Below are positions 27,739-36,069 of a stretch of 64,000 bases of DNA, piece after piece. The position numbers were made by a program, and so were the translations under genes. A model generated the notes under the pieces. That model saw only the letters and a list, made by a program, of their open reading frames with translations, searched no databases and was not told the DNA's origin. How positions within the stretch are numbered: the stretch's first letter is position 1; every line of letters begins with the position of its first letter. This DNA is from Imperialibacter sp040222385 (GTDB lineage Bacteria; Bacteroidota; Bacteroidia; Cytophagales; Cyclobacteriaceae): contig NZ_JAVKDF010000035.1 of assembly GCF_040222385.1 (NCBI RefSeq), positions 496,001-560,000 of the forward strand. Reading direction: 5' to 3'.

Positions 27739-28533
27739 ATGAAACCCTTAATAAGAAAAATAATCTATTCAGCGGCATCAAGCGTTTTTGTAACTGGCCT
27801 CGCCACTTCCGCCTTCTCCCAAACAGACAGGCTCGCCTCCAAAGTCTATAATTGGAACGAGTTGCCAGTAGAAACCAGTAAAAACGGTGAACGGCGGCAG
27901 ATCGCCGAAGGATCCACCGACCACCTGAAATACGTGGAGCTTCACACAACCTCGGTTGGGGCCGGTCTGGCCTTTCACGCTCCGCACACCCACGACGATG
28001 AGGAACTGGTGATCATTAAAGAAGGGCAGGTGAAAGTGACAGTAGGCGAGCAGAGCAAAGTGATGGGGCCTGGCAGCATCGCCCTCATTCAGGCCGGAGA
28101 ACAGCATGGCATGGCCAACGCCGGCACTACGCCAGCGACGTACTACATCATGCGCTATCACGACATAGAGCCGCATGACGCTGCCCGTGGAAAAGCCAAC
28201 GGTGGGTCACTACTAATCAGCTATGACGACACAGAAGCCAAACCTACAGGAAAGGGCACCCGCCGTGATTATTTTGACCGGCCTACCAGTGCCACAGAGA
28301 ATTTCGAAATGCACGTAACCTCACTCAACAAGGGCGAGGACAGTCATGCCCCACATACCCACTTTGTGGAAGAAATCATTGTGATCATGAAAGGAGATAC
28401 TCAGATGCACATCGACGGAGAACTGGTTGATGCACCACAAGGCTCACTTGTTTATCTGGGTTCAAACGTTCCTCATGCACTCAAGAACCTGACCGACGGA
28501 AGCTGCGAGTACTTTGCCTTTCAGTGGAAGTAA
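27739..28533 (+). CDS. Exported bicupin protein
   Basis: 264 residues with a signal peptide (ending near AFSQ). Two cupin domains: the first with HAPHTHDDEELVI and GEQHGMAN, the second with HAPHTHFVEEIIVI and NVPHALKN. Each keeps the HxH...E...H metal ligands. Proteins of this shape include ureidoglycine aminohydrolase-like and sugar-related bicupins, but the exported location suggests a periplasmic role. A single-cupin gene follows 51 bases after the stop. Confidence 0.88.
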   Translation: MKPLIRKIIYSAASSVFVTGLATSAFSQTDRLASKVYNWNELPVETSKNGERRQIAEGSTDHLKYVELHTTSVGAGLAFHAPHTHDDEELVIIKEGQVKVTVGEQSKVMGPGSIALIQAGEQHGMANAGTTPATYYIMRYHDIEPHDAARGKANGGSLLISYDDTEAKPTGKGTRRDYFDRPTSATENFEMHVTSLNKGEDSHAPHTHFVEEIIVIMKGDTQMHIDGELVDAPQGSLVYLGSNVPHALKNLTDGSCEYFAFQWK

Positions 28534-28584
28534 CGGTGTGAACCTGTTACCTTGCAGCATCAGTTTTCATCATCAAAAAACACA

Positions 28585-28920
28585 ATGGAAGTAGTAAAAA
28601 ATAACGACGGCTTCGAGCAAGTTGGATCAAATGCCTCGTTACATAGAAAGGTGGTTCACCTAGACCAACTGATGGTAACCATTATAGAATTTACCAACGG
28701 ACCTATGATGGTGCCCGATCCACCGCACAAGCACCCGCATGAGCAGATCTCTTATGTGGCGGCTGGTTCTTTAAAACTGTTCATTGAAGACAGAGAATAC
28801 CTGCTGAATCAAGGCGACGTGTTCAAAGTGGCCTCCAATCTTAACCACTGCATTCAGACATTGACAGAAAAAGTGACTTTGGTGGATGGCTTCGCTCCGA
28901 TTCGAGAGGATTTTCTTTGA
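28585..28920 (+). CDS. Single-domain cupin protein
   Basis: 111 residues from the ATG at 28585 (MEVVKNNDGFEQ), chosen over the ATG at 28552 because it begins the conserved part. Cupin core with PPHKHPHEQISYV (metal ligands) and SNLNHCIQTL (His in cupin motif 2). No signal peptide, so cytoplasmic. Typical of small cupins linked to sugar or pectin degradation products (KdgF-like), though that is inference. Follows the bicupin and is followed by palindromic repeats. Confidence 0.88.
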   Translation: MEVVKNNDGFEQVGSNASLHRKVVHLDQLMVTIIEFTNGPMMVPDPPHKHPHEQISYVAAGSLKLFIEDREYLLNQGDVFKVASNLNHCIQTLTEKVTLVDGFAPIREDFL

Positions 28921-28942
28921 ATAGCTGAGCTAGTATGAGGTC

Positions 28943-29008
28943 GTCATTTCGATCCGCCAGTTGGCGGAGAGAAATCCCCCAGACCTGCTTCCAGGTCTGG
29001 GGCATTTC
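28943..29008. repeat. Palindromic repeat of the GTCATTTCG...GAGAAATC type plus stem-loop
   Basis: GTCATTTCGATC, an inner stem CCGCCA/TGGCGG (28954-28967) and GAGAAATC form an element resembling palindromic repeats dispersed in many Bacteroidetes genomes. It is followed by an 11-bp perfect hairpin (28977-28987 with 28992-29002, loop CTTC). The pair sits between convergent genes (cupin and M56 sensor) and probably terminates both. Confidence 0.65.
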
Positions 29009-29066
29009 TAAATGGCCTGTGAGGAAGTTGCTTAACAGGCCCTAAAATTCCGTCTTCTTTTTGTAT

Positions 29067-30776
29067 TTATCTCTCAGCTACTGAAATCGCTTTTGGTATG
29101 CCTTGGCGAACGGATTTGTATTCGTCTTTACCGTATTCAAGATCATAAAAATCTTTACCAAACATCTGTTGCGACCTTTCCTGGTAGATTTGATCGAATC
29201 CTCCCTGGATATACGCCAGGTTCACCATGTAGTCACTGTAGGAGTCATCGTCATTGCACTTTGCGCTAACAACGTAGTTAGACTTACCCTTCCGCATTTG
29301 ATCCATAACGAAATCATAAACCAGTTGCTGATTGGCTGCCCCTGCATTGTCACCCAATTGTATTTTTAGAATGTCTATGTCATGCTCAGCAGCGTATTGT
29401 TCGTCGATGGTTGGAGGGTATTTCCCGTCAGCCATTGGCCTCCCTTCTACAGGTGGCAGCAAAAGTGGCATCTCGAAGCTCTTGCCGGAAACTGTTTGGC
29501 CCATGTGAACAATCTTCCTGCGATCGGCCTTTCTCAGTTCCATTTGAACGTCTCTCACGAAACCCATGGGCTGATCCTTATCTACCCTCATAATGATCGC
29601 CCCATGATCGGATAGCTTTGCTCCAGAGATAACCGAAGCAATGTCGCTCACTTTATAAGCCTTACCATCGATGCTCAGTTTGTTGTCTGCAATACTGAAA
29701 TTAAGCACATCGGATCTGTTGCCATCGAAGGTATATCCGTTGTCCGGCAACACCGGCAAATTGACACCCGCTCCAAAGTTTGCGGAAGTTTCTGCTGTCA
29801 GGCCAGATTCGGCCACTGATTCATCCATTTTGGAATTGCACTGCACTACTATGACGCTGAAAACTACTGCGCCCACCAAGGCCATGGCTACTTTCACTTT
29901 GCCTGACCATCCTGATTGTTTGTTAGTCATCATGGTTATTCTTTTTTTGATAAATGATAAGTTGAAATTGTGTACCAACCCGAATGAGTTGTTGCTGATC
30001 AACTGCTTCAGAAGCAAAGTCTGGTACTCAACCAAGGAATAACCCGAAGTAATTATTTTCTTATCTGCTATGTATTCATGTGTAGTTTTAAGGGATTTAA
30101 TCAGCTGCCAAATCACCGGATTGAACCAGAGAAAGGCTGCCAAAAGTTGAACAATAAGTAAGTCGACGGAGTGCCGCTGCTCAATATGCGTTTTTTCGTG
30201 CGCCAGAATCTGCTGAAACTCCAATGAGTCCACCAGCGAATCGGGCACAAACACATAATTGAGAAACGAAAATGGAGAGATAGGCTGGGGAAGCTTGACG
30301 ACCTTCATCCCACACAGGTTCTCATGTGGATGGACTGTGATTACTTTCCGTATCCAGCGCAGTGTCCAGAATGTTCTCGACAAACAGACCACCACTCCTA
30401 TGGCGTACAACAGCAGTGTTCCGCTAATTGCCAGGCGTACCCAATCTACGCCAGCGCTTGCCGCTGCACCAGACTCTACTACGCCTCGAGCTGAGCCGGT
30501 AGCGCTGCGTGCTTCAAATTCCCACGCAGCCATGGCCTCGTAGTACGACATCCTTGCTTTACTGATTTCTGCAATAGGTCGCTCAAGCGCCGTCACTTCC
30601 GTTGGGCTGATATCAAAACTCACCAATGGGAAAAGCAGAGAAAACGCTAAAATTCCTAGCAGAAAGAAGCGGTTGAGACTGAAAAAAGTCTCTTTGCGCA
30701 ACACCAAAACATACAGCAGGTAGAAGAATGCCAACAAGGCACTCGATTCCAATAGATACATGATCAGCTTAGCCAT
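29067..30776 (-). CDS. BlaR1/MecR1-like M56 membrane peptidase sensor
   Basis: 569 residues. N-terminal membrane helices and a zinc-protease motif HEKTHIEQRH (near residue 193-197) with FNPVIWQ after it, as in BlaR1/MecR1. The C-terminal part starts with another helix (VGAVVFSVIVVQC) and then a periplasmic region whose block IIMRVDKDQPMGFVRDVQMEL resembles ExbD, as seen in many Bacteroidetes M56 sensors. No penicillin-binding sensor domain is visible. It overlaps the blaI-like gene by 8 bases, so the two are co-expressed and translationally coupled. Likely signal: envelope or antibiotic stress, unknown ligand. Confidence 0.92.
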   Translation of the reverse strand: MAKLIMYLLESSALLAFFYLLYVLVLRKETFFSLNRFFLLGILAFSLLFPLVSFDISPTEVTALERPIAEISKARMSYYEAMAAWEFEARSATGSARGVVESGAAASAGVDWVRLAISGTLLLYAIGVVVCLSRTFWTLRWIRKVITVHPHENLCGMKVVKLPQPISPFSFLNYVFVPDSLVDSLEFQQILAHEKTHIEQRHSVDLLIVQLLAAFLWFNPVIWQLIKSLKTTHEYIADKKIITSGYSLVEYQTLLLKQLISNNSFGLVHNFNLSFIKKRITMMTNKQSGWSGKVKVAMALVGAVVFSVIVVQCNSKMDESVAESGLTAETSANFGAGVNLPVLPDNGYTFDGNRSDVLNFSIADNKLSIDGKAYKVSDIASVISGAKLSDHGAIIMRVDKDQPMGFVRDVQMELRKADRRKIVHMGQTVSGKSFEMPLLLPPVEGRPMADGKYPPTIDEQYAAEHDIDILKIQLGDNAGAANQQLVYDFVMDQMRKGKSNYVVSAKCNDDDSYSDYMVNLAYIQGGFDQIYQERSQQMFGKDFYDLEYGKDEYKSVRQGIPKAISVAER

Positions 30777-31143
30777 TTTTCTTCTTTTTTAAGTCCTCCA
30801 GCATTTTCATTGCTTCATCCAGCTCCTTCTCGTCCAGCTTTTTGCTTTCCGAAAAAAAGTTGACCACCTGGCTCAGGGAATTGTCGTAATAATCCTTCAC
30901 CAGCCTCGACAGCTGCCCCTTACTGTAGGCTTCCTTCGAAATAAGCGGATGGTACTGATGCGAGTTACCGTAAGCCGTAAAGCCTACAATCTCTTTCTGC
31001 ACCAGCACCCTCACAATCGTGGAAACCGAATTGTAAGGTGGCTTTGGGTCGGGATACTGATCAAGGATATCCTTGATAAAACCTTTTTCAATATCCCAGA
31101 GGATCATCATGATCTTCTCTTCTGCCTTAGTTAAAGTGACCAT
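30769..31143 (-). CDS. BlaI/MecI/CopY family transcriptional repressor
   Basis: 124 residues, winged helix: LTKAEEKIMMILWD at the start, PPYNSVSTIVRVLVQKEIVGFTAYGNSHQYHPLISKE in the DNA-binding part, C-terminal helix for dimerisation (LSRLVKDYYDNSLSQVVNFF). It is the partner of the M56 sensor downstream, which overlaps it by 8 bases. It probably represses its own operon from the phased dyads at 31180-31235 and is inactivated when the sensor is triggered. Confidence 0.95.
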   Translation of the reverse strand: MVTLTKAEEKIMMILWDIEKGFIKDILDQYPDPKPPYNSVSTIVRVLVQKEIVGFTAYGNSHQYHPLISKEAYSKGQLSRLVKDYYDNSLSQVVNFFSESKKLDEKELDEAMKMLEDLKKKKNG

Positions 31144-31170
31144 TGCTTTGAGTTTTGTTAATCAGCAAGA

Positions 31171-31235
31171 CAATCTTACAACTTAATATTAAGTTTGTCA
31201 ACTTATTTATAAGTTATTCTATTTAATCTTAAGTT
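31171..31235 (-). promoter_or_regulatory. BlaI-type promoter with three phased operators
   Basis: On the minus strand a -33 TTGACA (31196-31201) and a -7-like TAAGATTG (31171-31178) flank a perfect 16-bp palindrome at 31180-31195 (core ACTTAATATTAAGT). A second dyad lies at 31200-31215 (AACTTAT-TT-ATAAGTT), and a third degenerate site at 31220-31235. Half sites TTAAGTT, ATAAGTT, TTAAGTT recur at exactly 20-base steps, so the sites lie on one face of the helix. Site 1 sits between the promoter elements. Confidence 0.75.
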
Positions 31236-31397
31236 AAGAAATTTAAACCGCATCAAAAAAATGGCTCTTTTGAAATTCTAAGGCAGTTTCTGCTACTAAT
31301 GTTAAAATGTGTAATTTCTCATTCTGAATTTCAACGATCAAGCAGAATATCGGTCGGACGCTGAAAAGCCCATCTGCACTCAATGATGAAAATGACC

Positions 31398-32393
31398 ATG
31401 AAAGCCATCGTCACCACAAAATACGGATCACCTGATGTACTGCAGTTACAGGAACTGAAAAAGCCAGTGCCTAAAGAAGACGAGGTACTCATAAAGATTC
31501 ATGCCTCCACTGTAACCGCCGGCGACTGCGAAATGCGGCGGTTCGACATGCCAGCCTTCCTCTGGCTGCCGTTGCGTCTATACTTTGGGGCTTTTAAGCC
31601 AAGAATCAAAGTGCTGGGCCAGGAGCTGACAGGTGAAATTGAGGCTGTTGGCAAGAGCGTCACCAAATTCAATGTTGGAGACGCCATCTTTGCCCCCACC
31701 CAAATGGCGCTGGGTGGCCACGCCGAGTACATCTGCCTGCCGGAGAAATATGCCATAGCACTGAAACCCCAAAACATGAGCTTTGAAGAAGCTGCTACTC
31801 TACCAACCGGCGGTTTGAATGCCCAACACTTTATCAGAAAAGGAAATGTAAAAAAAGGAGACCGTGTCCTTATTAACGGAGCCGGTGGATGCATCGGTAC
31901 TTACGCCGTACAGATTGCCAAGTCGATGGGAGCCGAAGTTACAGCCGTGGACAGCGGTGGCAAGCTTAAAATGTTGTCTGGCCTTGGCGCCGATCATGTC
32001 ATCGATTATACCAAACAAGACTTTGGGCAGTTGGTAGCTGCTCAGAGTATCGAGCCATTTGATGTTATTATCGACATAGTTGGAAAAGGCTCATTTGCAA
32101 GGTGCGTCAAGGCGCTGGCCCCCGATGGCACCTATGTAATGGGCAACCCAAGGATATCGGGCATTATAAAAGGGTGGGCTATCGGCCTGAACACATGGCA
32201 AAAGGTAGTTGCCGCCATTGCTCCCTACAAAGTTGAAGACCTGAACCGCCTCAAAGAACTTGCTGAAAAAGGTGAGATCAAAGCAGTGATCGACAAGGTC
32301 TATCCGCTGGAACACATGGCGGATGCCCACCGCTACGTTGAGACCGGAGCAAAAGCGGGTAACGTAGTTATCACCATAAAGAGCGAGCAATGA
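31398..32393 (+). CDS. Zinc-free MDR NAD(P)-dependent oxidoreductase (quinone-oxidoreductase type)
   Basis: 331 residues from the ATG at 31398 (MKAIVTTKYG); earlier in-frame ATGs at 31383-31392 are less likely. Medium-chain dehydrogenase with the GroES-like domain and Rossmann motif INGAGGCIGTYAVQIAKSMGA. It lacks the four-Cys structural zinc lobe of alcohol dehydrogenases. It is a tandem paralogue of the next gene, which overlaps its stop (ATGA). Likely reduces quinones or enones with NAD(P)H. Substrate unknown. Confidence 0.9.
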   Translation: MKAIVTTKYGSPDVLQLQELKKPVPKEDEVLIKIHASTVTAGDCEMRRFDMPAFLWLPLRLYFGAFKPRIKVLGQELTGEIEAVGKSVTKFNVGDAIFAPTQMALGGHAEYICLPEKYAIALKPQNMSFEEAATLPTGGLNAQHFIRKGNVKKGDRVLINGAGGCIGTYAVQIAKSMGAEVTAVDSGGKLKMLSGLGADHVIDYTKQDFGQLVAAQSIEPFDVIIDIVGKGSFARCVKALAPDGTYVMGNPRISGIIKGWAIGLNTWQKVVAAIAPYKVEDLNRLKELAEKGEIKAVIDKVYPLEHMADAHRYVETGAKAGNVVITIKSEQ

Positions 32394-33376
32394 AAGCGAT
32401 GGTTTATACTCAATACGGCTCTCCGAAAGTGTTAAGGCTAGAGGAAGTAGAGAAGCCCATTCCAAAGGATGACGAGGTGCTCCTGAAGGTGCATGCGGCA
32501 TCTCTCAATTCATGGGACTGGGACAGACTCACGGGGAAGCCACGAATATACAGGCTGCTAAGCGGCATTGGGAAGCCAAAGCTCCCTATCCTTGGTGCTG
32601 ATGTAGCGGGGGTGGTGGTGGAAACCGGGGCCAAAATCAGAAAGTTCAAACCTGGCGACGAGGTCTTTGGCGACTTGTCTGCCGGTAAATGGGGTGCCTT
32701 TGCTGAATACACCTGCGCAAAAGAAAAAGAACTGACGATCAAGCCGACTTCCATGACATTTGAAGAAGCCGCTGCCATTCCTCAAGCCGGCGGCATGGCG
32801 CTCCAGGCCCTGACGGAAAAAAGAAAAATAAACGCTGGCGATAGTGTCCTCATCAATGGCGCCGGTGGTGGAGTGGGCACCTTTGCCATCCAAATTGCTG
32901 CAAGTCTAGATGCAAACATCACAGCAGTTGATTTGTCAGAAAAACACGCCATGCTGCAGTCGCTGGGCGCAAGCGGTGTGGTCGATCACACCAAAGAAGA
33001 CTTCACCAAACAAGGAAAGCAATATGATTTGATCGTCGATGTGATAGCCACCCGGTCAATATCGGACTACAAAAGAGCACTGAAACCCGGCGGGGTGTAT
33101 TCTATGATTGGAGGCCATTTGGGTACCATTTTCCAAGTGGGCTTACTGGGAGGCTTTGCGTCAACAAAGGAAAGGCGACTGGGTATTCTTATCCAACAAC
33201 CAAACAAGCCCCTGACTGCTTTCATTAAATTATTCGAGGAAGGCAAAGTCAAACCTGTCATCGACAAAGTGTATCCTTTGGAGGAACTGCCAGAAGCGTT
33301 TCAAAGACTTGGGGATGGAAGTATAAAAGGTAAAGTCGTGATCACGCTTCAAACAGAAATTAATAAGCAACATTAG
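32390..33376 (+). CDS. Second tandem MDR oxidoreductase (paralogue)
   Basis: 328 residues, starting MKAMVYTQYGSPKVLRLEEVEKPIPKDDEV, clearly similar to the preceding gene across its whole length. Rossmann motif INGAGGGVGTFAIQIAASL, and end VVITLQT. The start overlaps the previous stop by four bases. The two are the product of a tandem duplication with divergence, and are cotranscribed. Confidence 0.92.
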   Translation: MKAMVYTQYGSPKVLRLEEVEKPIPKDDEVLLKVHAASLNSWDWDRLTGKPRIYRLLSGIGKPKLPILGADVAGVVVETGAKIRKFKPGDEVFGDLSAGKWGAFAEYTCAKEKELTIKPTSMTFEEAAAIPQAGGMALQALTEKRKINAGDSVLINGAGGGVGTFAIQIAASLDANITAVDLSEKHAMLQSLGASGVVDHTKEDFTKQGKQYDLIVDVIATRSISDYKRALKPGGVYSMIGGHLGTIFQVGLLGGFASTKERRLGILIQQPNKPLTAFIKLFEEGKVKPVIDKVYPLEELPEAFQRLGDGSIKGKVVITLQTEINKQH

Positions 33377-33381
33377 GCTTA

Positions 33382-33918
33382 ATGTCGCAGCAAGAAACAA
33401 TTTCAAAGCAGGATCACAGTTCGTTTTCAGAAGTCAAGAAACGAGTGTACGACGTGTGCTTATTCCAGGTTTCGAGCCGGAAAATGGAAAAAGAAAGCAC
33501 GGAGTATGGTGCTTGCACTTTTACTGTCAATTCTTCGCTGGTGATTAGCAGGGATGCCAAACAAACGCCAAAAAAAACTGGTCAGTTCGTTGCCATTTGG
33601 AAAAGAGTCAACAGTGGCCCAACGCAGCCATTTAGTGCTTCGGATACGTTTGACTTTTTTGTGATTAATACAAAAAAAGGAGATCACTTTGGGCAATTCA
33701 TCTTTCCAAAAGCTACGTTGATAAAGCATCGGGTTGTCTCGCAGCCCACGGTAAGGGGCAAACTTGGCATGCGTGTCTATCCTCCGTGGGAGGTAGCAGA
33801 AAGCAATCAGGCCAGGAAAACGCAAGACTGGCAATTGAAGTTTTTTCTTCATATCCCAGAGCGAGGCGAGGTCGAGCTTCAACGAGCGAAATTGCTCTAC
33901 GCTAAATCGACCGTCTAA
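33382..33918 (+). CDS. MepB family protein
   Basis: 178 residues. The block YGACTFTVNSSLVISRDAKQTPKKTGQFVAIWKR and the C-terminal MRVYPPWE...QARKTQDWQLKFF match MepB, named from a gene next to MepA multidrug efflux in Staphylococcus but also widespread alone. Function is unproven. It follows the MDR pair by 5 bases, so likely the same transcript. Confidence 0.88.
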   Translation: MSQQETISKQDHSSFSEVKKRVYDVCLFQVSSRKMEKESTEYGACTFTVNSSLVISRDAKQTPKKTGQFVAIWKRVNSGPTQPFSASDTFDFFVINTKKGDHFGQFIFPKATLIKHRVVSQPTVRGKLGMRVYPPWEVAESNQARKTQDWQLKFFLHIPERGEVELQRAKLLYAKSTV

Positions 33919-33969
33919 AATCACAGTAATGCTCAATAGAAAACAGCTTCAAGGTTAAATAGGGACAAC

Positions 33970-34449
33970 ATGCCACGAATTGATCTTTGTCCTTTGGACG
34001 CAACCTATGCACCGTTCATTATTGAGCTGGTTAACTCACCTGGCTGGCTGGAGTTCATTGGCGAGAGAAATGTAAAAAGCCGGGAAGATGCCGACGCCTA
34101 CATCCGTAAGATTGAAAGCAACCCAGCTGTTGACTACTGGATTATTGAACTGGTCACCTCCGGGGAGCCGGTCGGTATAGTAACGCTTATACAACGAGAC
34201 TACCTGCAGTCACCCGACATCGGATTTGCGTTGCTTCCTGCGTTTGAAAAACAAGGCTATGCGTTTGAAGCTGTTTCACTATTTCTGAAAGACTTCTTCA
34301 GCGTTTCAACAAATAAAGAAATTCATGCTATTATCCTGGAGCATAATCGGCCATCAATTCAACTCGTCCAAAAGCTGGGGTTTGTGTTCAGCGACCACAT
34401 TGAGGTGAATGGCGAGCAGCTTTTGCTCTATTCGAAAAAACTGACCTGA
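33970..34449 (+). CDS. GNAT family N-acetyltransferase (RimJ/RimL type)
   Basis: 159 residues. GNAT fold with the acetyl-CoA site PDIGFALLPAFEKQGYAFEAVSLF (motif A) and the motif B-like EHNRPSIQLVQKLGFVFSD. Resembles RimJ/RimL-type transferases, which acetylate ribosomal proteins or small amines. Fifty-one bases after mepB, same strand. A short GC-stem followed by TTTTT lies 25 bases after the stop and may terminate it. Confidence 0.92.
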   Translation: MPRIDLCPLDATYAPFIIELVNSPGWLEFIGERNVKSREDADAYIRKIESNPAVDYWIIELVTSGEPVGIVTLIQRDYLQSPDIGFALLPAFEKQGYAFEAVSLFLKDFFSVSTNKEIHAIILEHNRPSIQLVQKLGFVFSDHIEVNGEQLLLYSKKLT

Positions 34450-34565
34450 CAGGATCCAAAAAGTTGGCTGTTTGCAGGCAAAATCCTGCTGCTCTTTTTA
34501 AGTTCGTGAGGTGAAAGGAGCAGGCAGCAAATGGCGCTGCTTACGGATAACTTAAGAATAAAATC

Positions 34566-35138
34566 ATGTCGAAGGGGTTTGTTGAAGACCAGCATTTCAA
34601 AGGAATCAATTTTTCGGAAGAATCATTGGAGGGCACCGATTATGAAGCCTGCCACTTCTCAAACTGTCTTTTCACGGGAGTCAATCTCTCGCACATCAAT
34701 TTTATGGAATGCGTATTTGAGAATTGCGACTTAAGTATGGCAAAGCTTGGCAATACGGCCTTCAAAGACATTACATTCAAAGGCTGCAAGCTTCTGGGTC
34801 TTCATTTCGAAGACGTCAATCCTTTTTTACTGGCGATGAGTTTTACTGATTGTCAGCTAAACCTCTCGTCATTCTTTAACCTGAACCTAAAAAAAACAAG
34901 GTTCGCTAATTGCGGCATGAAAGAAGTTGATTTCAGCGGTGCCGATTTGTCACTGGCAGTGTTCGACAACTGCGACCTGCTTGGCGCTGTATTTGGCAAC
35001 ACAATGCTTGAGAAAGCAGATTTTCGAACCGCCTTCAATTACTCTTTGGATCCTGAAGTCAACAAGATAAAGAAAGCGAAATTTACCTCCTCCGGATTGA
35101 CCGGGCTGCTTGGCAAGTACAATATTGAGGTTGAGTAG
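34566..35138 (+). CDS. Pentapeptide repeat protein (Qnr/McbG-like)
   Basis: 190 residues. Right-handed quadrilateral beta-helix of A(D/N)LXX-type pentapeptides, interrupted by a central Met/Leu-rich segment as in Qnr (EGTDYEACHFSNCLFTGVNLSHINF, FANCGMKEVDFSGADLSLAVFDNCDL). The C-terminal end SLDPEVNKIKKAKFTSSGLTGLL fits the Qnr-like cap. Qnr proteins mimic DNA and protect gyrase from quinolones; that role here is inference from fold. A tail fragment of a similar gene lies at 35937-36005. Confidence 0.9.
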   Translation: MSKGFVEDQHFKGINFSEESLEGTDYEACHFSNCLFTGVNLSHINFMECVFENCDLSMAKLGNTAFKDITFKGCKLLGLHFEDVNPFLLAMSFTDCQLNLSSFFNLNLKKTRFANCGMKEVDFSGADLSLAVFDNCDLLGAVFGNTMLEKADFRTAFNYSLDPEVNKIKKAKFTSSGLTGLLGKYNIEVE

Positions 35139-35537
35139 CAGGAAATGTAACTTTCATTAATTGCCGGCAAACAGTTCCGTCTTTAGGAGCTTGTGCTCAG
35201 CGATTCCAATCACCAATCTTGAAATATTTAAACTCTCAAAGGCGCTATAGTACCTTTATTCGGCACCTCAAACCACTACCGTAATTCACCTATTTTAATG
35301 TCAAGCGTTCTACGTAGGCACTTCTCAAAAAGTCAGTTATTTAGCAAATAAGGCATAATATCAAGCTCTTAAGCTGTTGCTTCTACTATTCAAAGAATTG
35401 CTCACCCTCTTTATTTTTATAATTTTGACTAGAGCTTCCTTCGGAACAGTGCACTAAATAGCACCTTCCTGCGGCTTTAAGATTATACGAAAAATTCAAC
35501 TAACGTAATCCTGTGACGTAACAATAAAACAACGAGT
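35139..35537. other. Gene-free stretch
   Basis: 399 bases, A/T-rich, with no open frame of protein-like composition in either strand and no hairpin with a T-run. It separates the pentapeptide gene from the small gene at 35538. Confidence 0.4.
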
Positions 35538-35891
35538 ATGTATAACACCTGGATTCAGCACAACGGCCAAAAGATATTGTATACCAAGTATTCCGGCTTG
35601 ACAGAGGAGCAAATGATCAAAGCACTCAAAGAACAATTTGAGATTGTAAAAGCCAGCCCTGGCAAGGTTCGAAACTTCGGTGATTTTACCAACTCCACGG
35701 TAAGCAGCGACTTTATGAGTATAGCGAAATCCAATGGGAAGGAACTTAGTTACAAAATTGAAAAGACGGCATTGATCGGCATCACGGGCATAAAAAAGAT
35801 CTTGCTAAATGGCTACAACGCCTTCACAAAAAATCCGGCTCATCCTTTTGATACTGAAAAAGAAGCGCTGGCATTTTTAGCTAAAAACTGA
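35538..35891 (+). CDS. Small protein of SpoIIAA/STAS-like appearance
   Basis: 117 residues. Layout strand-helix-strand with the block MIKALKEQFEIVKASPGKVRNFGDFTNSTVSSDFMSIAKSNGKELSYKIEKTALIGITGIKKILLNGYNAFTK; the FxDF and short Ser/Thr stretch are like those of the STAS/SpoIIAA-like (DUF) proteins that share an alpha/beta fold. No catalytic motif. Also resembles the DUF4180 gene at 37547 in size but not clearly in sequence. I leave the family open. Confidence 0.6.
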   Translation: MYNTWIQHNGQKILYTKYSGLTEEQMIKALKEQFEIVKASPGKVRNFGDFTNSTVSSDFMSIAKSNGKELSYKIEKTALIGITGIKKILLNGYNAFTKNPAHPFDTEKEALAFLAKN

Positions 35892-35936
35892 TGAGCACGG
35901 TCGTTCCGGGCACCGGCTCAGGCAGCATCTGCGACT

Positions 35937-36005
35937 GACAATCCGCTGCTTAAAATCAGTACTTCAAATAACCTTTTGGCTAACTACAATATTGGTGTTG
36001 AGTAA
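35937..36005 (+). pseudogene. C-terminal remnant of a pentapeptide repeat gene
   Basis: The end of this frame (KISTSNNLLANYNIGVE, stop at 36003-36005) lines up with the end of the pentapeptide protein at 34566-35138 (KFTSSGLTGLLGKYNIEVE, stop). No start or repeats lie upstream. It is probably what is left of a duplicated paralogue. Confidence 0.55.
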
Positions 36006-36069
36006 TTCACAACGATAAGCTTTCGAATGGAGTCCTTTCTCCGTTAAATTGCAAATTGGCTAATAACCT

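Noticed and set aside
28943..28976. A CRISPR-like repeat unit, because of the palindromic repeat at 28.94 kb
   Set aside because: Only one copy is present, there are no spacers and no cas genes; it resembles a dispersed palindromic element instead.
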